Source: Solirubrobacter soli DSM 22325 (GTDB lineage Bacteria; Actinomycetota; Thermoleophilia; Solirubrobacterales; Solirubrobacteraceae). Taken from it: DNA of 64,000 nucleotides. Made by a program: the position numbers and the translations under genes. The notes beneath the pieces are model-generated. The model made no database searches. It had not been told where the DNA came from and saw only the letters and a list, made by a program, of their open reading frames with translations. This document shows positions 1-7,488 of the stretch, piece after piece. The stretch covers positions 62,001 to 126,000 of the forward strand of contig NZ_AUIK01000028.1 in NCBI RefSeq assembly GCF_000423665.1. The letters run 5' to 3'. Position 1 is the stretch's first letter; every line of letters starts with the position of its first letter.

Positions 1-70
1 CCATCTGGAGTGAAGGCGAGACGCCGGGATCGTGTTTCGGCGCGATCTTGACCACCGGCGTGGGCGTCAC
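1..70 (-). CDS. Start of an unknown gene, cut by the window edge
   Basis: A GTG at 70 overlaps the TGA of the upstream gene (GTGA overlap, 4 bp), and the frame stays open to position 1 (about 23 codons, beginning MTPTPVVKIAPKHD). Such coupling is the rule in this element, which is the only support. No function can be assigned. Confidence 0.4.
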   Translation of the reverse strand, partial: MTPTPVVKIAPKHDPGVSPSLQM

Positions 71-414
71 TGCGGCCAGGCGGCTCGAATGTCGATCGTG
101 AGCGTGCGCGGCTTCAGTGGCGACGGGTCAACGCGGCCGTATGGCGGTGCCGCGTGGTAGCCGGTGGCGACGGTGCCGCCGGTCGGAGGAACTTCCGGGC
201 TGAACCTCAGGTGCCCGTCGGGAACCGCCGCGCCGGCCGTCACCGGCACCGACGGCGAGTCGAACACCTGCCGCGCCAGGGTCACGCCACCGACGGCGCC
301 AGCAAGAACCAACATGCTCACAGCGAGTGGCCGTCGCCACGGCTCGAACGCGGTCGGCCGCATGAACGGACGTTCGTAGTGCGCGGGAACGGTGGCGGCC
401 GATGAAGCAATCAT
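67..414 (-). CDS. Small membrane-anchored protein, unknown
   Basis: 115 residues starting at an ATG. A single hydrophobic segment lies at about residues 29-46 (PLAVSMLVLAGAVGGVTLA), preceded by arginines, so an N-in membrane anchor with a proline-rich outer part is likely. The ribosome binding site is weak. It is coupled to the next gene by a GTGA overlap at 67-70. Not recognised; its place in a short minus-strand gene row of the element suggests an accessory role. Confidence 0.5.
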   Translation of the reverse strand: MIASSAATVPAHYERPFMRPTAFEPWRRPLAVSMLVLAGAVGGVTLARQVFDSPSVPVTAGAAVPDGHLRFSPEVPPTGGTVATGYHAAPPYGRVDPSPLKPRTLTIDIRAAWPQ

Positions 415-458
415 GAGTTTCTCGCCAGGCTAGGCGCATTCCCGGACGGATCGCACGG

Positions 459-728
459 TCACTCCAACGCGTCGGCCGGGAAGACGAAGCGCCGATGGTC
501 AGTCGTGTCGGCCGGCGCGACCGCGCGGCCAGGCCGTAGGCCGGTCCATTCGGGTGGTCGCGGATTGTCCACGTGGCCGCCGCGCTCTTCGACCCACGCT
601 TGGACGGCTTCAAGATCGCCGCCGTGCGCTTCCACGTGGCCGAACGGCGCCGATAGCCACCCTGGCCGCATGTCCATGGTCTGGCGGCCCACCGTGGCCA
701 GTAGATCGCGGATCGGATCGGCGCTCAT
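459..728 (-). CDS. Hypothetical protein of the element
   Basis: 89 residues, ATG start at 728, no hydrophobic segment. Acidic with several Trp and His residues (for instance WVEERGGHVDNPRPPEW), which looks like a folded soluble protein rather than a chance frame. Lies 30 bp downstream of the 759-1163 gene on the same strand. No family recognised. A clear Shine-Dalgarno sequence is missing, so the start is uncertain. Confidence 0.45.
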   Translation of the reverse strand: MSADPIRDLLATVGRQTMDMRPGWLSAPFGHVEAHGGDLEAVQAWVEERGGHVDNPRPPEWTGLRPGRAVAPADTTDHRRFVFPADALE

Positions 729-758
729 GCGTAGAAGTCTGCGGCCAGGAGCGGACGG

Positions 759-1163
759 CTATCGACGGCGACGACGCACCTGGCGGACGGCTACCACCCA
801 ACCGGCGACGAAGCCGACCCCTTCGCCCCACGCGGCGCCACCCGTCAGGACACCGCCGACGAATCCGCCCGTCGTGGCCATGCCGGCCACGTACATCGTT
901 TCGTGAGTCGGATCGACCGCTTGGCGGATCGCCTGGCCGACTTCGTAGGGCACGATGCGAAGCGACACGTCGCCGCCGCCAGCGAAAGCCCCACCGCCAC
1001 CGCCGCTTGCGGTGAGGCGAACCGACGCCGACGGCGCGAAGCCGCTTGAGAACGCCGGAACGGCGTGAACCGTGGCGTCCCGTCGCATCACCAAGGCCGG
1101 CGCACCGCGAATCCCGCGCACCGCGTTCTCAATCTGAGCGATGCGTGTTCGACGGCGCGGCAC
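759..1163 (-). CDS. Hypothetical protein with glycine-rich middle and membrane segment
   Basis: 134 residues from a GTG at 1163. The middle has a run of five glycines, and the C-terminal third is hydrophobic and glycine-rich (about residues 93-127, holding GGFVGGVLTGGAAWGEGVGF), ending in RQVRRRRR. This could be a membrane hairpin with a cytoplasmic basic tail. The start may instead be the internal ATG at residue 26. No known family recognised. Confidence 0.4.
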   Translation of the reverse strand: MPRRRTRIAQIENAVRGIRGAPALVMRRDATVHAVPAFSSGFAPSASVRLTASGGGGGAFAGGGDVSLRIVPYEVGQAIRQAVDPTHETMYVAGMATTGGFVGGVLTGGAAWGEGVGFVAGWVVAVRQVRRRRR

Positions 1164-1374
1164 CCCACCAGATATTGCGGGTCGCGGGCGACGGAATAAG
1201 GTCCGTGCGCCTTTCGCCCGACTTCGATCGCGCTATTCCTCTGGGCTTCGTCCGGCTATTCGGCTGCTGGAACCCTCAACCGCGCCGTGGCGCACCGTGT
1301 GCACCGGCGTCGCGTAGGCCGTCACGCCGTACAGATTTCGTGCGCGATGGGAGAGGCGGCGCACGAGAGGCGCC

Positions 1375-1392
1375 GAGGGGGTTGACCCCCTC
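1375..1392 (-). terminator. Hairpin downstream of the 1396-2709 gene row
   Basis: Perfect 7-bp inverted repeat GAGGGGG/CCCCCTC with loop TTGA, placed just after the stop codon of the 1396-1650 gene on the minus strand. There is no T tract, so this is a terminator candidate by position and stem only. The rest of 1164-1395 shows no convincing gene. Confidence 0.4.
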
Positions 1393-1395
1393 CCC

Positions 1396-1650
1396 TCACA
1401 CGTCGAAGCCTGACCCGTGGCCGCGTGAGGCCGCGACGATGGCCACGAGCGTTTCCCCATGCGTCATCGGCGCTTGCTCGGGCACGACGGCACCGACGAC
1501 GCCGTGGCTCGTGCTCCTGGCTCCACCGTCGAAGCCTCCCGTCCGCGCCGGTTCGGGTTCGGCCGGGGCGATCTGGCCGCCGGTGAGCGCGGTCAAGAGG
1601 CTGGCGCGCTGCTCGGCGTTGGCCTGGCGTGCGGCGTCCACGATGCTCAC
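1396..1650 (-). CDS. Hypothetical small protein of the element
   Basis: 84 residues. The GTG at 1650 overlaps the TGA of the upstream 1647-2279 gene (GTGA), which sets the start. It begins SIVDAARQANAEQRASLLTA, probably one amphipathic helix, followed by a low-complexity Pro/Gly/Ala part. No motif is recognised. The coupling suggests it works with the coiled-coil protein upstream. Confidence 0.5.
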   Translation of the reverse strand: MSIVDAARQANAEQRASLLTALTGGQIAPAEPEPARTGGFDGGARSTSHGVVGAVVPEQAPMTHGETLVAIVAASRGHGSGFDV

Positions 1651-2279
1651 GACGCCACCCGCTCGGGTTCGAGCACGGCGCCTTCGATCACGCGCCTGAC
1701 CGGGACGGGCGCGACTTCCCCGCCGGCGAGCAACGCCGCATCGACCGCTTGGGCGACGGCTTCGAGGCGTGTATGCGGCACGGACCCAGCGCGCGGTCCT
1801 CCCACGAGCGAGAGGAGCGCAAGCGCGCGTTGCTCGACATGCGCACGCGCCTGGTACGCGTCCGAGATCTCGCACAGGGCGGCATCGCATCGCACCTTCA
1901 CTTCGCGCGCGTCGTCGGCAAGCTCGGCCGCCAGGTCGCGCCAGTGCTCGCCGGCGAAGCGCCCAACGGCGTCGCTGGCGTCTTGAAGGGCGCGCGAGAG
2001 GCCGTCGCGGCGTTCGCTCCACGGTTCACCGGCCTTGGCCTTGGCGTCGGCCACGGCACGTTCGGCGTGCTTGCGTTCGGCGTCGCCGACGGGCTGGCTG
2101 GCGGCGCGGCGCTCTAGCTCGGCCAGGCTTGCCGACGCGTCACGGGCGGCGCTGGCCGCGTCGCGTTGGGACTGTTCGAGCGCGCGCAGTTCGCTGGCGA
2201 TCCGGTCGCGTTCGTCAAGCGCGGCGTTCAGGCCAAGGCTGGCCGCGCTGCTCGGGCTCGGGAATCTCAGGGCGTCCAT
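1647..2279 (-). CDS. Coiled-coil protein of the element
   Basis: 210 residues. The ATG at 2279 is preceded by GGGAAG at good spacing. Third-codon-position GC becomes high exactly from this ATG. Residues about 20-130 are rich in Ala, Glu, Arg and Asp with heptad-like spacing and lack helix breakers, so a long coiled coil is likely. The tail is more hydrophobic. Phage scaffolding and tail-accessory proteins can look like this, but nothing specific identifies it. Confidence 0.55.
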   Translation of the reverse strand: MDALRFPSPSSAASLGLNAALDERDRIASELRALEQSQRDAASAARDASASLAELERRAASQPVGDAERKHAERAVADAKAKAGEPWSERRDGLSRALQDASDAVGRFAGEHWRDLAAELADDAREVKVRCDAALCEISDAYQARAHVEQRALALLSLVGGPRAGSVPHTRLEAVAQAVDAALLAGGEVAPVPVRRVIEGAVLEPERVAS

Positions 2280-2349
2280 GCTTCCCATTCTCCGCTCGGT
2301 TGCTCGGGTGGCCGTAGCGCTCGGCCTGGATCGGTCGGCCTGGCCATGG

Positions 2350-2709
2350 TCATGGCCCACGCCGTGCCGTGCAGGTAGCCGGTCTGGACGTGCAGCCGAT
2401 CCGGTGCGCTTGGCTGGCGACGGCGTGACGCCAGCGCCGTGCGGTGTCGGGCGGTAGCTCGCGCTGGACGTAGCCGCGCACCACGAGCGTGTGGAAGTCG
2501 TGCGCGGCTTGCTCTCGGATCGCCAGCAACACCCTGACGCCACGGTACTGGCCGGGTAGTTCGTGGCCGATCCACGAATCGTTCCCCGCGACACGTGCGC
2601 CACGCTCGCGTTCGGGCCTAAGATCGGCTGTGGATCGGAGTGGTGTCCGTTCCACGGCGCCTGGCCAGCGCTGCTTTCGTTCGAGTAGGCCGCCCGGTTT
2701 TTTCGTCAC
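2350..2709 (-). CDS. Hypothetical protein, apparently frame-disrupted near its end
   Basis: Starts at GTG 2709 behind a clear AAGGA site. The first about 100 residues look like a real protein (HELPGQYRGVRVLLAIREQA). From about 2395 the coding signal moves to another frame (LHVQTGYLHGTAWAMTMA), and at about 2332 it returns to the original frame (IQAERYGHPSN), open until a TGA at 2215. The TGA at 2350-2352 that closes this reading therefore lies inside the shifted part. Either two compensating indels (sequencing or real) or a decaying gene. Function unknown. Confidence 0.45.
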   Translation of the reverse strand: MTKKPGGLLERKQRWPGAVERTPLRSTADLRPERERGARVAGNDSWIGHELPGQYRGVRVLLAIREQAAHDFHTLVVRGYVQRELPPDTARRWRHAVASQAHRIGCTSRPATCTARRGP

Positions 2710-2842
2710 AGTTCCTTCCGGGCGGTCACTCGAATTACCCGTGCAAACGCGCGGTTTTCCGCCGCGTTAAGACCGTCGGGTTGCCTCCGAGTGGCGCGCA
2801 AGGGTTCTCCGCGTCGGCTCCACCACCGACGCGGAAGGAACC
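2710..2842. promoter_or_regulatory. Divergent control region of the element
   Basis: Separates the minus-strand gene starting at 2709 from the plus-strand gene starting at 2843. It holds two hairpins. The first is AACGCGCGG/CCGCCGCGTT at 2746-2768 with a TTTT loop and one bulge. The second is CCGCGTCGG/CCGACGCGG at 2809-2834, directly before the AAGGA site of the plus-strand gene. The two ribosome sites are mirror images (AAGGAAC before each GTG). This is the likely site for an element repressor. No clear -35/-10 pair was found. Confidence 0.4.
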
Positions 2843-3277
2843 GTGACCCGCGCGACCCTCACTCCCACCGATCCGGCCGAGACACCGGTCGAAGTCCTGC
2901 GCCGCCTCCGCGCCGCGTGGACGCCGGACGACACGGCGCATGACCCGGCCGAGCTTGCCGTCGTGCTCGAACGCAACGCCGAGCTTTTGCGCACGATCGT
3001 GCGCGAGCACCGGCGTCGGCTACGCGCTCGGACTCGGGCATTGCCCGGTACGACTTGCCGTTCTATCGCTCGCCGCCCGCGTGCCCGTGGCGCCGGCCGT
3101 CCGGCTGGTCGACGTGTCCGCTCCACCACGAACCGTGATTCGGATGGCGACTCGGAACGCGCGCGGGCTCCACCGGGACGCGTCTTCGTCCAGTCCGAAG
3201 AGGCGCCCGAGCGGCAACGCGGTGCGGTCCGCTCGGAGCGCCATGTCCGTGTGGGAGTCAGACACTTTGAATCGTAA
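2843..3277 (+). CDS. Hypothetical protein, coding frame disturbed in the middle
   Basis: GTG start behind GGAAGGAACC. Residues 1-58 look genuine (acidic/leucine helix, ELAVVLERNAELLRTIV). Between about 3020 and 3137 this frame turns arginine-rich with poor third-position GC, while the -1 frame there reads like protein with possible zinc ligands (RYDLPFYRSPPACPW, then STCPLHHEP). From about 3137 the original frame again looks coding (PPGRVFVQSEEAPERQ). So either a pair of compensating indels or a decayed gene. No function assigned. Confidence 0.45.
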   Translation: MTRATLTPTDPAETPVEVLRRLRAAWTPDDTAHDPAELAVVLERNAELLRTIVREHRRRLRARTRALPGTTCRSIARRPRARGAGRPAGRRVRSTTNRDSDGDSERARAPPGRVFVQSEEAPERQRGAVRSERHVRVGVRHFES

Positions 3278-3521
3278 GACACAAACCGAACCGTCCACCG
3301 ATCGCCGCCAGGCTCGGCGCGCGGCGCTTGCGCACGCCAAGGCGCACGGGTGCAAGTGCGCACCGGGCTTCAAGCTGATGCGTACCGACGACGGCCGCGA
3401 CGCCGGCGTGATCGCGCACGAGGCGTGGTGCCCACGCCTGCGCGAACTTCGCGCTCTGGCCGGCGTAGAGCGCTTGCCGTTCCCGCTCGTGACGGCCGCG
3501 ATCGAAGGGCGGCGGTCGTGA
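3267..3521 (+). CDS. Small cysteine-containing protein upstream of the primase
   Basis: 84 residues from TTG 3267, chosen because GGGAG sits 9 nt upstream; an ATG at 3243 in frame is the alternative. Basic N-terminal helix (RRQARRAALAHAKAHG), then CKCAPG and a later AWC, possibly a small metal site. Ends in a GTGA overlap with the primase-helicase gene, so probably co-translated. Family not recognised. Confidence 0.5.
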   Translation: MNRKTQTEPSTDRRQARRAALAHAKAHGCKCAPGFKLMRTDDGRDAGVIAHEAWCPRLRELRALAGVERLPFPLVTAAIEGRRS

Positions 3522-5530
3522 TCGCGCTGACCCTCCCGACGCGCAAAGGGTGGTCAGGCGCGCTCGAACGGCTCGGCGTGGGCTTCGAGGCTGGCCGCTT
3601 CGTGTTCCGCTTGGAGGCCGACGACGGAACGCCGGTCGGCGCCGTGCGCTACGCCGACGATGGACGCGAGCCGAAGATGCTGGCCGACAAAGGCACGACC
3701 CGTGAACTTTGGCCGCGCCCGGAAGTCGTGCCCGGACGCACGATCTTCGAAGTCGAAGGCGAGCCGGACGCGCTGACGATGGCCGAACTTGACCTACCGG
3801 CGAGCGGCTATCCCGGCACGGGCAAGACCGATCCGGAGTGGCCGCGCCGGCTGATCTTCGGGCCGGAGGGGCGCCGCGAACGCGTCGTGTTCATTCCCGA
3901 TTGCGACACCGGCGGGCGCGCTAAGGCGCGTGCGTTCGCATCCGATGTTGCGGCGCTTGGCGTGCCGGCGTTCGTCGCGGACCTGGCGCCCGAGCGCCAC
4001 GACGGCTTCGACGTGGGCGACCTGCTGACCGAAGCGCTGGCCTTCGATCCCGAGCATGGCCGCGAAACCGCGCGACGTTGGATCGAAGCGTGCGTGGAGG
4101 CGGCCGAGCCCGTGCCGCCGGCGCTCCACGACGCGGCCGAGCCGGCGCCACGGACACGGCGCACCGTGACCTTGACGCCGGCGAGCGCGATCCGTTCCGA
4201 ACGCGGCCGATGGCTCTGGCGTGATCGCTTCCCGCTACGCGGCCTGACCGTCGTGGCCGGCGAGAAAGGTCTAGGAAAGTCGATCCTGACCAACGCGCAC
4301 ATCGTCGCGGCGATCACGCGCGGCACCGTCGAAGGCGAGCTATCCGGCACGCCGGCCGACGTGCTGATCGTGACCGCCGAAGACGACTGGCGTTCGGTGG
4401 TCAAGCCACGCCTGATGGCGGCCAACGCCGACCTTGACCGCGTGCACCGTGTCGAAGTCCACGACGCCGACGGCGCGTCAATCCTGACCCTGCCCGACGA
4501 CGTGGCCGCGCTCGAAGCCGAGATAGCGCACTTGCGCGACGCCGGCCGGATCGTGGCCATGGTCGTGGTCGATCCGATTGGCGCGTTCGTGCCCGAGACG
4601 GCCAACACGCACGCCGACGCGCCCGTGCGGCGCATCCTTGCGCCGCTGGCCGCACTGGCCGACCGTCAAGACCTGGCGGTGATCGCGGTCATGCATTTGA
4701 CCAAGGACGAAGCCAAGCGGCTGATTCAGCGCGTGAGCGGCGCCGGCGCGTTCGTCAACGCGGCGCGTAGCTACCTGGCGATGGTCAAAGACCCCGACGA
4801 CGCCGACGGCGAACAGGGCACGCGCCGGCTGATCGTGCACGTAGCGACCAACTGGGGGACCTACGCGCCGACGCTGCTCGTGCATGTCGAGGCGCGCGCT
4901 GTGGACACCGACGACGGCGAACGCGCCGAAGTCGGCTATCTGATCGTGGACGGCGAATCGACCGCGACCGTTGACGACGTACAGCGCGGCCGTGACGACG
5001 AAGACGACCCGACCGACACCGAAGAGGCGATTGGTGAAGCGCTCAAGGCGGGCGAGCGGCGAAGCCTTGACGTGAAGGCGGAAGTGGCCGAACGGCTTGG
5101 CTGTTCGCGCAAGACGGTGCAACGCGCGGCCATGCGGATGCGCGATCGGGGCGAATTGACCGTGGAGAAGTCGGGCTTCCCGCCGACCTCCACGTGGACC
5201 CTCGTGCGCGCGCACGAGGGCGGTTCGCGTGTCCCCAATGACGAAAACGACGCCGTAGAGCCAAATCCCCGTGTCCCCAACGGGAACGATTCGAACGGCG
5301 CGTGTCCCCAACGTGAGAACGGCGCCGTAGAGCCAAATCCAACCACTTCCAGCGCCATTGGGGACACCCACGCGGCCGTCGTGCGCGCGCACGTGCGCGG
5401 GGCCGACGCCCACGGCACGACTCCCGACCTCCGAGCCGAGCTCGCCGCTCGCGCCGGCGGGCACACCTTCGACGCACCCGTGGACCCACCCGAGCGCGAC
5501 GACGACCGCGAGGATTGGAGGCAACGGTGA
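3518..5530 (+). CDS. TOPRIM primase fused to RepA/DnaB-like AAA ATPase
   Basis: 670 residues, GTG start overlapping the previous stop. The N-terminal part (about 30-190) resembles a phage TOPRIM domain: IFEVEGEPDAL carries the acidic residues, and VVFIPDCDTGG is the second acidic motif. A RecA-like ATPase follows with Walker A GEKGLGKS near residue 250 and a Walker B-like MVVVDPIGAF. A winged-helix-like part (VAERLGCSRKTVQRAAMRM) lies near residue 530, and a repeat-bearing tail follows. It most likely starts replication of the element as a primase-helicase. The zinc-binding primase core is not visible, so a helicase-only role is possible. Confidence 0.8.
   Translation: MIALTLPTRKGWSGALERLGVGFEAGRFVFRLEADDGTPVGAVRYADDGREPKMLADKGTTRELWPRPEVVPGRTIFEVEGEPDALTMAELDLPASGYPGTGKTDPEWPRRLIFGPEGRRERVVFIPDCDTGGRAKARAFASDVAALGVPAFVADLAPERHDGFDVGDLLTEALAFDPEHGRETARRWIEACVEAAEPVPPALHDAAEPAPRTRRTVTLTPASAIRSERGRWLWRDRFPLRGLTVVAGEKGLGKSILTNAHIVAAITRGTVEGELSGTPADVLIVTAEDDWRSVVKPRLMAANADLDRVHRVEVHDADGASILTLPDDVAALEAEIAHLRDAGRIVAMVVVDPIGAFVPETANTHADAPVRRILAPLAALADRQDLAVIAVMHLTKDEAKRLIQRVSGAGAFVNAARSYLAMVKDPDDADGEQGTRRLIVHVATNWGTYAPTLLVHVEARAVDTDDGERAEVGYLIVDGESTATVDDVQRGRDDEDDPTDTEEAIGEALKAGERRSLDVKAEVAERLGCSRKTVQRAAMRMRDRGELTVEKSGFPPTSTWTLVRAHEGGSRVPNDENDAVEPNPRVPNGNDSNGACPQRENGAVEPNPTTSSAIGDTHAAVVRAHVRGADAHGTTPDLRAELAARAGGHTFDAPVDPPERDDDREDWRQR
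5228..5367. repeat. Iteron-like repeats inside the primase-helicase gene
   Basis: GTGTCCCCAA occurs three times in direct orientation (ending 5238, 5280, 5311) and once inverted (5358-5367). A 17-bp word, GCCGTAGAGCCAAATCC, occurs at 5252-5268 and 5324-5340. The encoded tail repeats an AVEPNP motif. Its sub-word TAGAGCCAAA recurs at the integrase stop codon (7178-7187). It could be an origin-like binding array or only a coding repeat. Confidence 0.6.
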
Positions 5531-5784
5531 CCGCGCCGGCGCTCACCTTCGCCGACGAACGGCGTGCCAGGCGCAACGTCGAGCGTTCCCGTAAGACCTA
5601 CGCCGCCGCCCTGGCAGCGTTGGACCTGGCGCACGCCGGACGCGTGCTCGCCGCCGAACACGCCGACCGCATGAGCGGCGCGGCGGCTCCGGTGTGCCGG
5701 TGCGCCGGCGGCTGGACCGACGACGGCTTTTCGTGCGGCCGGTGCGGCCGAAGCATCTTCAACGGGAGCGAGGCAGGATCGTGA
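5527..5784 (+). CDS. Small zinc-ribbon protein
   Basis: 85 residues. GTG overlaps the stop of the primase gene, with GGAGG a few bases upstream. The N-terminal half is an Arg/Ala helix. The C-terminal half has CRC and, 12 residues on, CGRC (in VCRCAGGWTDDGFSCGRCG), enough for one zinc ribbon. It sits between replication and excision genes, so a role in binding element DNA is plausible but unproven. Confidence 0.6.
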   Translation: MTAPALTFADERRARRNVERSRKTYAAALAALDLAHAGRVLAAEHADRMSGAAAPVCRCAGGWTDDGFSCGRCGRSIFNGSEAGS

Positions 5785-6038
5785 GCGATCTACGAAGCAT
5801 CGACGCCAGCGGCGAAGCGTACGTGGACATGCGCGAGCTTGCCGCGCTCATGGGCGTGTCCACGCGCACGATCAAGCGCATGGTGGCGGAAGGAATGCCG
5901 TCCGAAACGTGGGGCATGGCGCGCACGCGTCGGTTTCTGCCGTCCGTTGCCATGGCGTGGGCACGCGAGCGCCGATCTAGGATGTTGACGAACAACAAGC
6001 GCTCGATGCCGCCGCAAACGACAACGGGCCGACCGTGA
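5781..6038 (+). CDS. Excisionase-like HTH protein
   Basis: 85 residues, GTGA overlap with the previous gene. Residues 12-50 form a MerR/excisionase-type helix-turn-helix (VDMRELAALMGVSTRTIKRM) with a wing around GMARTRRFLP. Small winged-helix proteins directly upstream of a tyrosine integrase normally are Xis-type directionality factors that bend att DNA. The basic tail has no recognisable domain. Confidence 0.7.
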   Translation: MSDLRSIDASGEAYVDMRELAALMGVSTRTIKRMVAEGMPSETWGMARTRRFLPSVAMAWARERRSRMLTNNKRSMPPQTTTGRP

Positions 6039-6055
6039 GAAGGAGACAACCCTTC

Positions 6056-7180
6056 ATGGCTGACCAACTTCCATCCGGACGGTGGCGTGGCCGCGTCCGT
6101 GACCCCCGCACCGGTAAGCAGGTGACGCCGCACGCCGTGATCGGCGGACCCAAGACGTTCCCGAGCAAGCGGGAGGCCGAGCGCGCCGAAGACGCCGCCC
6201 GCGACGTGCTGACCGACATGGCGGTACGCGGCAAGACGGTCGCCGAGTTCTGGCAGGAATGGACCACCGATCCGTTGTGGGCGCGTGACGCGGAATCCAC
6301 GAACCTGCACAACAAAGAGCGCACGAAGGCTTTCGCGGATGCCTACGGCGATCGGCCGTTGCGCGCGATCGACGCCACGGTGGTGGCCGAATGGCTCAAG
6401 GGCGGTAGGAATCTCGGCACGGTCAATTCCCTGCGTGCGATGTTCAACGACGCGCGCCGACCGCACGCCGGAATGTTGGTTACGACCAACCCATTTGCGG
6501 GGCTCGGGCTCAAGCGCTCGAAGGGTCGGAAGCACGTCCAGCCACCGGCACCGGGCGAAGTCGCGCGCCTCATCGCCACCGCCGACGCGCTCACGCCACC
6601 GAGCTTCGCGGCGTACCTGCTCACGGCGTGCTACACGGCGATGCGGCCTGGCGAGCTTGACGCGCTCATGTGGACCGACCTGGACTTCACGCCGGATGCG
6701 GAGTCAATCCGGATCGAACGCCAATGGAACGTGAAGACCAAGAAACTCACGCGGCCAAAGCACGATTCGTGCGGCACCGTCGCCATGGTGGAGCCGGTGC
6801 GCGAACGGCTGGCGAACCTCCCCCGCGAATCGGAATGGGTGTTCACGACCCTGCGCGGCCATCACTACGTGCCGTCCACGCGCAACCACCATTGGAACCG
6901 CGTCCGCGCCGGCGTCGGGCTCGGCAACACGGCGTTGTACGAGGCCACGCGGCACTACTTCGCGTGGTACCTGCTCAACGTCTTGGAGTTGCCCGATCAC
7001 GTCGTGGCCGCCCAACTGCGGCACTCGGACGGTGGCACCCTGGTGCGCGAGCTTTACGGGCACCCTGACGCGGCGATGGCGCGCGACCGAATCCGTGCCG
7101 CGTTCCGGGACCAAGCGACGATCAAGGCGTTGCCCGTGAGTCACGAAACGAGTCACGACGGCTTGCGAGCCGTGGTCTAG
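6056..7180 (+). CDS. Tyrosine-type site-specific integrase
   Basis: 374 residues from ATG 6056, chosen over the upstream GTG 6035 because GAAGGAGA lies 9-10 nt before it. It has an N-terminal arm-binding region (SGRWRGRVRDPRTGKQ), a SAM-like core-binding domain (about 65-150) and a C-terminal catalytic domain. The first catalytic Arg is in AMRPGELD, the second block reads YEATRHYFAWYLL, and the end has LRHSDGGTLVRELYGH with the nucleophilic Tyr. The usual first His of HxxR is replaced in YEATRH, which is found in some actinobacterial integrases. It should insert the element, probably in a nearby tRNA-Ser gene. Confidence 0.9.
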   Translation: MADQLPSGRWRGRVRDPRTGKQVTPHAVIGGPKTFPSKREAERAEDAARDVLTDMAVRGKTVAEFWQEWTTDPLWARDAESTNLHNKERTKAFADAYGDRPLRAIDATVVAEWLKGGRNLGTVNSLRAMFNDARRPHAGMLVTTNPFAGLGLKRSKGRKHVQPPAPGEVARLIATADALTPPSFAAYLLTACYTAMRPGELDALMWTDLDFTPDAESIRIERQWNVKTKKLTRPKHDSCGTVAMVEPVRERLANLPRESEWVFTTLRGHHYVPSTRNHHWNRVRAGVGLGNTALYEATRHYFAWYLLNVLELPDHVVAAQLRHSDGGTLVRELYGHPDAAMARDRIRAAFRDQATIKALPVSHETSHDGLRAVV

Positions 7181-7310
7181 AGCCAAACCTGTCCTTTCGG
7201 GCGCGTCACGCGTGGTCATCGCCGCGACACGGACGCGGTGTACGTTGTGGGCGTGACCTTCGCCGCGCCGCACCGCTGCAGTTCCTCGTCCTCCCACTGA
7301 ACCAATCCAC

Positions 7311-7393
7311 GGAGGGCGCGCCGCGGGGTGCGGCACGCGACTGCTAATCGCGCGGCCTAACTAGCCTGCCGGGTTCGACGCCCGGGCCCTCCG
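7311..7393 (+). tRNA. tRNA-Ser(GCT)
   Basis: The 7-bp acceptor stem GGAGGGC/GCCCTCC, the anticodon stem CGCGA/TCGCG with loop CTGCTAA (anticodon GCT, 7343-7345), a 16-nt variable arm and a T arm CCGGG-TTCGACG-CCCGG fold by eye. The D arm is unusual: a stem of up to 5 bp (GCCGC/GCGGC) with a tiny loop, and G instead of U at position 8. No CCA is encoded. Confidence 0.88.
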
Positions 7394-7402
7394 CCTCGCC
7401 TT

Positions 7403-7488
7403 GGAGGGCGCGGCCGGGGACGGTCCCGGCGCCGGTCTTGAAAACCGGTCAGGCTCATCACCTGGGGGTTCGACTCCTCCGCCCTCCG
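7403..7488 (+). tRNA. tRNA-Ser(TGA)
   Basis: Acceptor GGAGGGC/GCCCTCC, anticodon stem CCGGT/ACCGG with loop CTTGAAA (anticodon TGA, 7439-7441), variable arm with CAGG/CCTG, T arm around TTCGACT. The D stem can reach 6 bp (GCCGGG/CCCGGC), position 8 is G, and an eighth acceptor pair (7410-7480) is possible. Anticodon TGA, not TCA, rules for Ser rather than Sec. The next gene's stop codon starts one base after its end. Confidence 0.9.

Larger units (their letters stand above)
1..7310. mobile_element. Right part of an integrated element (plasmid- or phage-satellite-like)
   Basis: Seen: a plus-strand run of primase-helicase, zinc-ribbon protein, excisionase-like protein and tyrosine integrase ends about 130 bp before two tRNA-Ser genes; to its left are short minus-strand genes of unknown function. 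Rep-xis-int next to tRNA genes is the usual right end of integrative plasmids and satellites in actinomycetes. No capsid, terminase, relaxase or FtsK-type transfer gene is visible, so the class is open. The left end lies outside the window, so no att repeat can be paired. The exact right boundary between 7181 and the tRNA genes is not defined. Confidence 0.75.

Noticed and set aside
1233..1460. 75-codon minus-strand reading frame
   Set aside because: Overlaps the better supported 1396-1650 gene and the hairpin at 1375; composition not protein-like.
7403..7488. tRNA-Sec
   Set aside because: Long D stem and possible 8-bp acceptor suggest it, but the anticodon is TGA, not TCA, and the variable arm is short.
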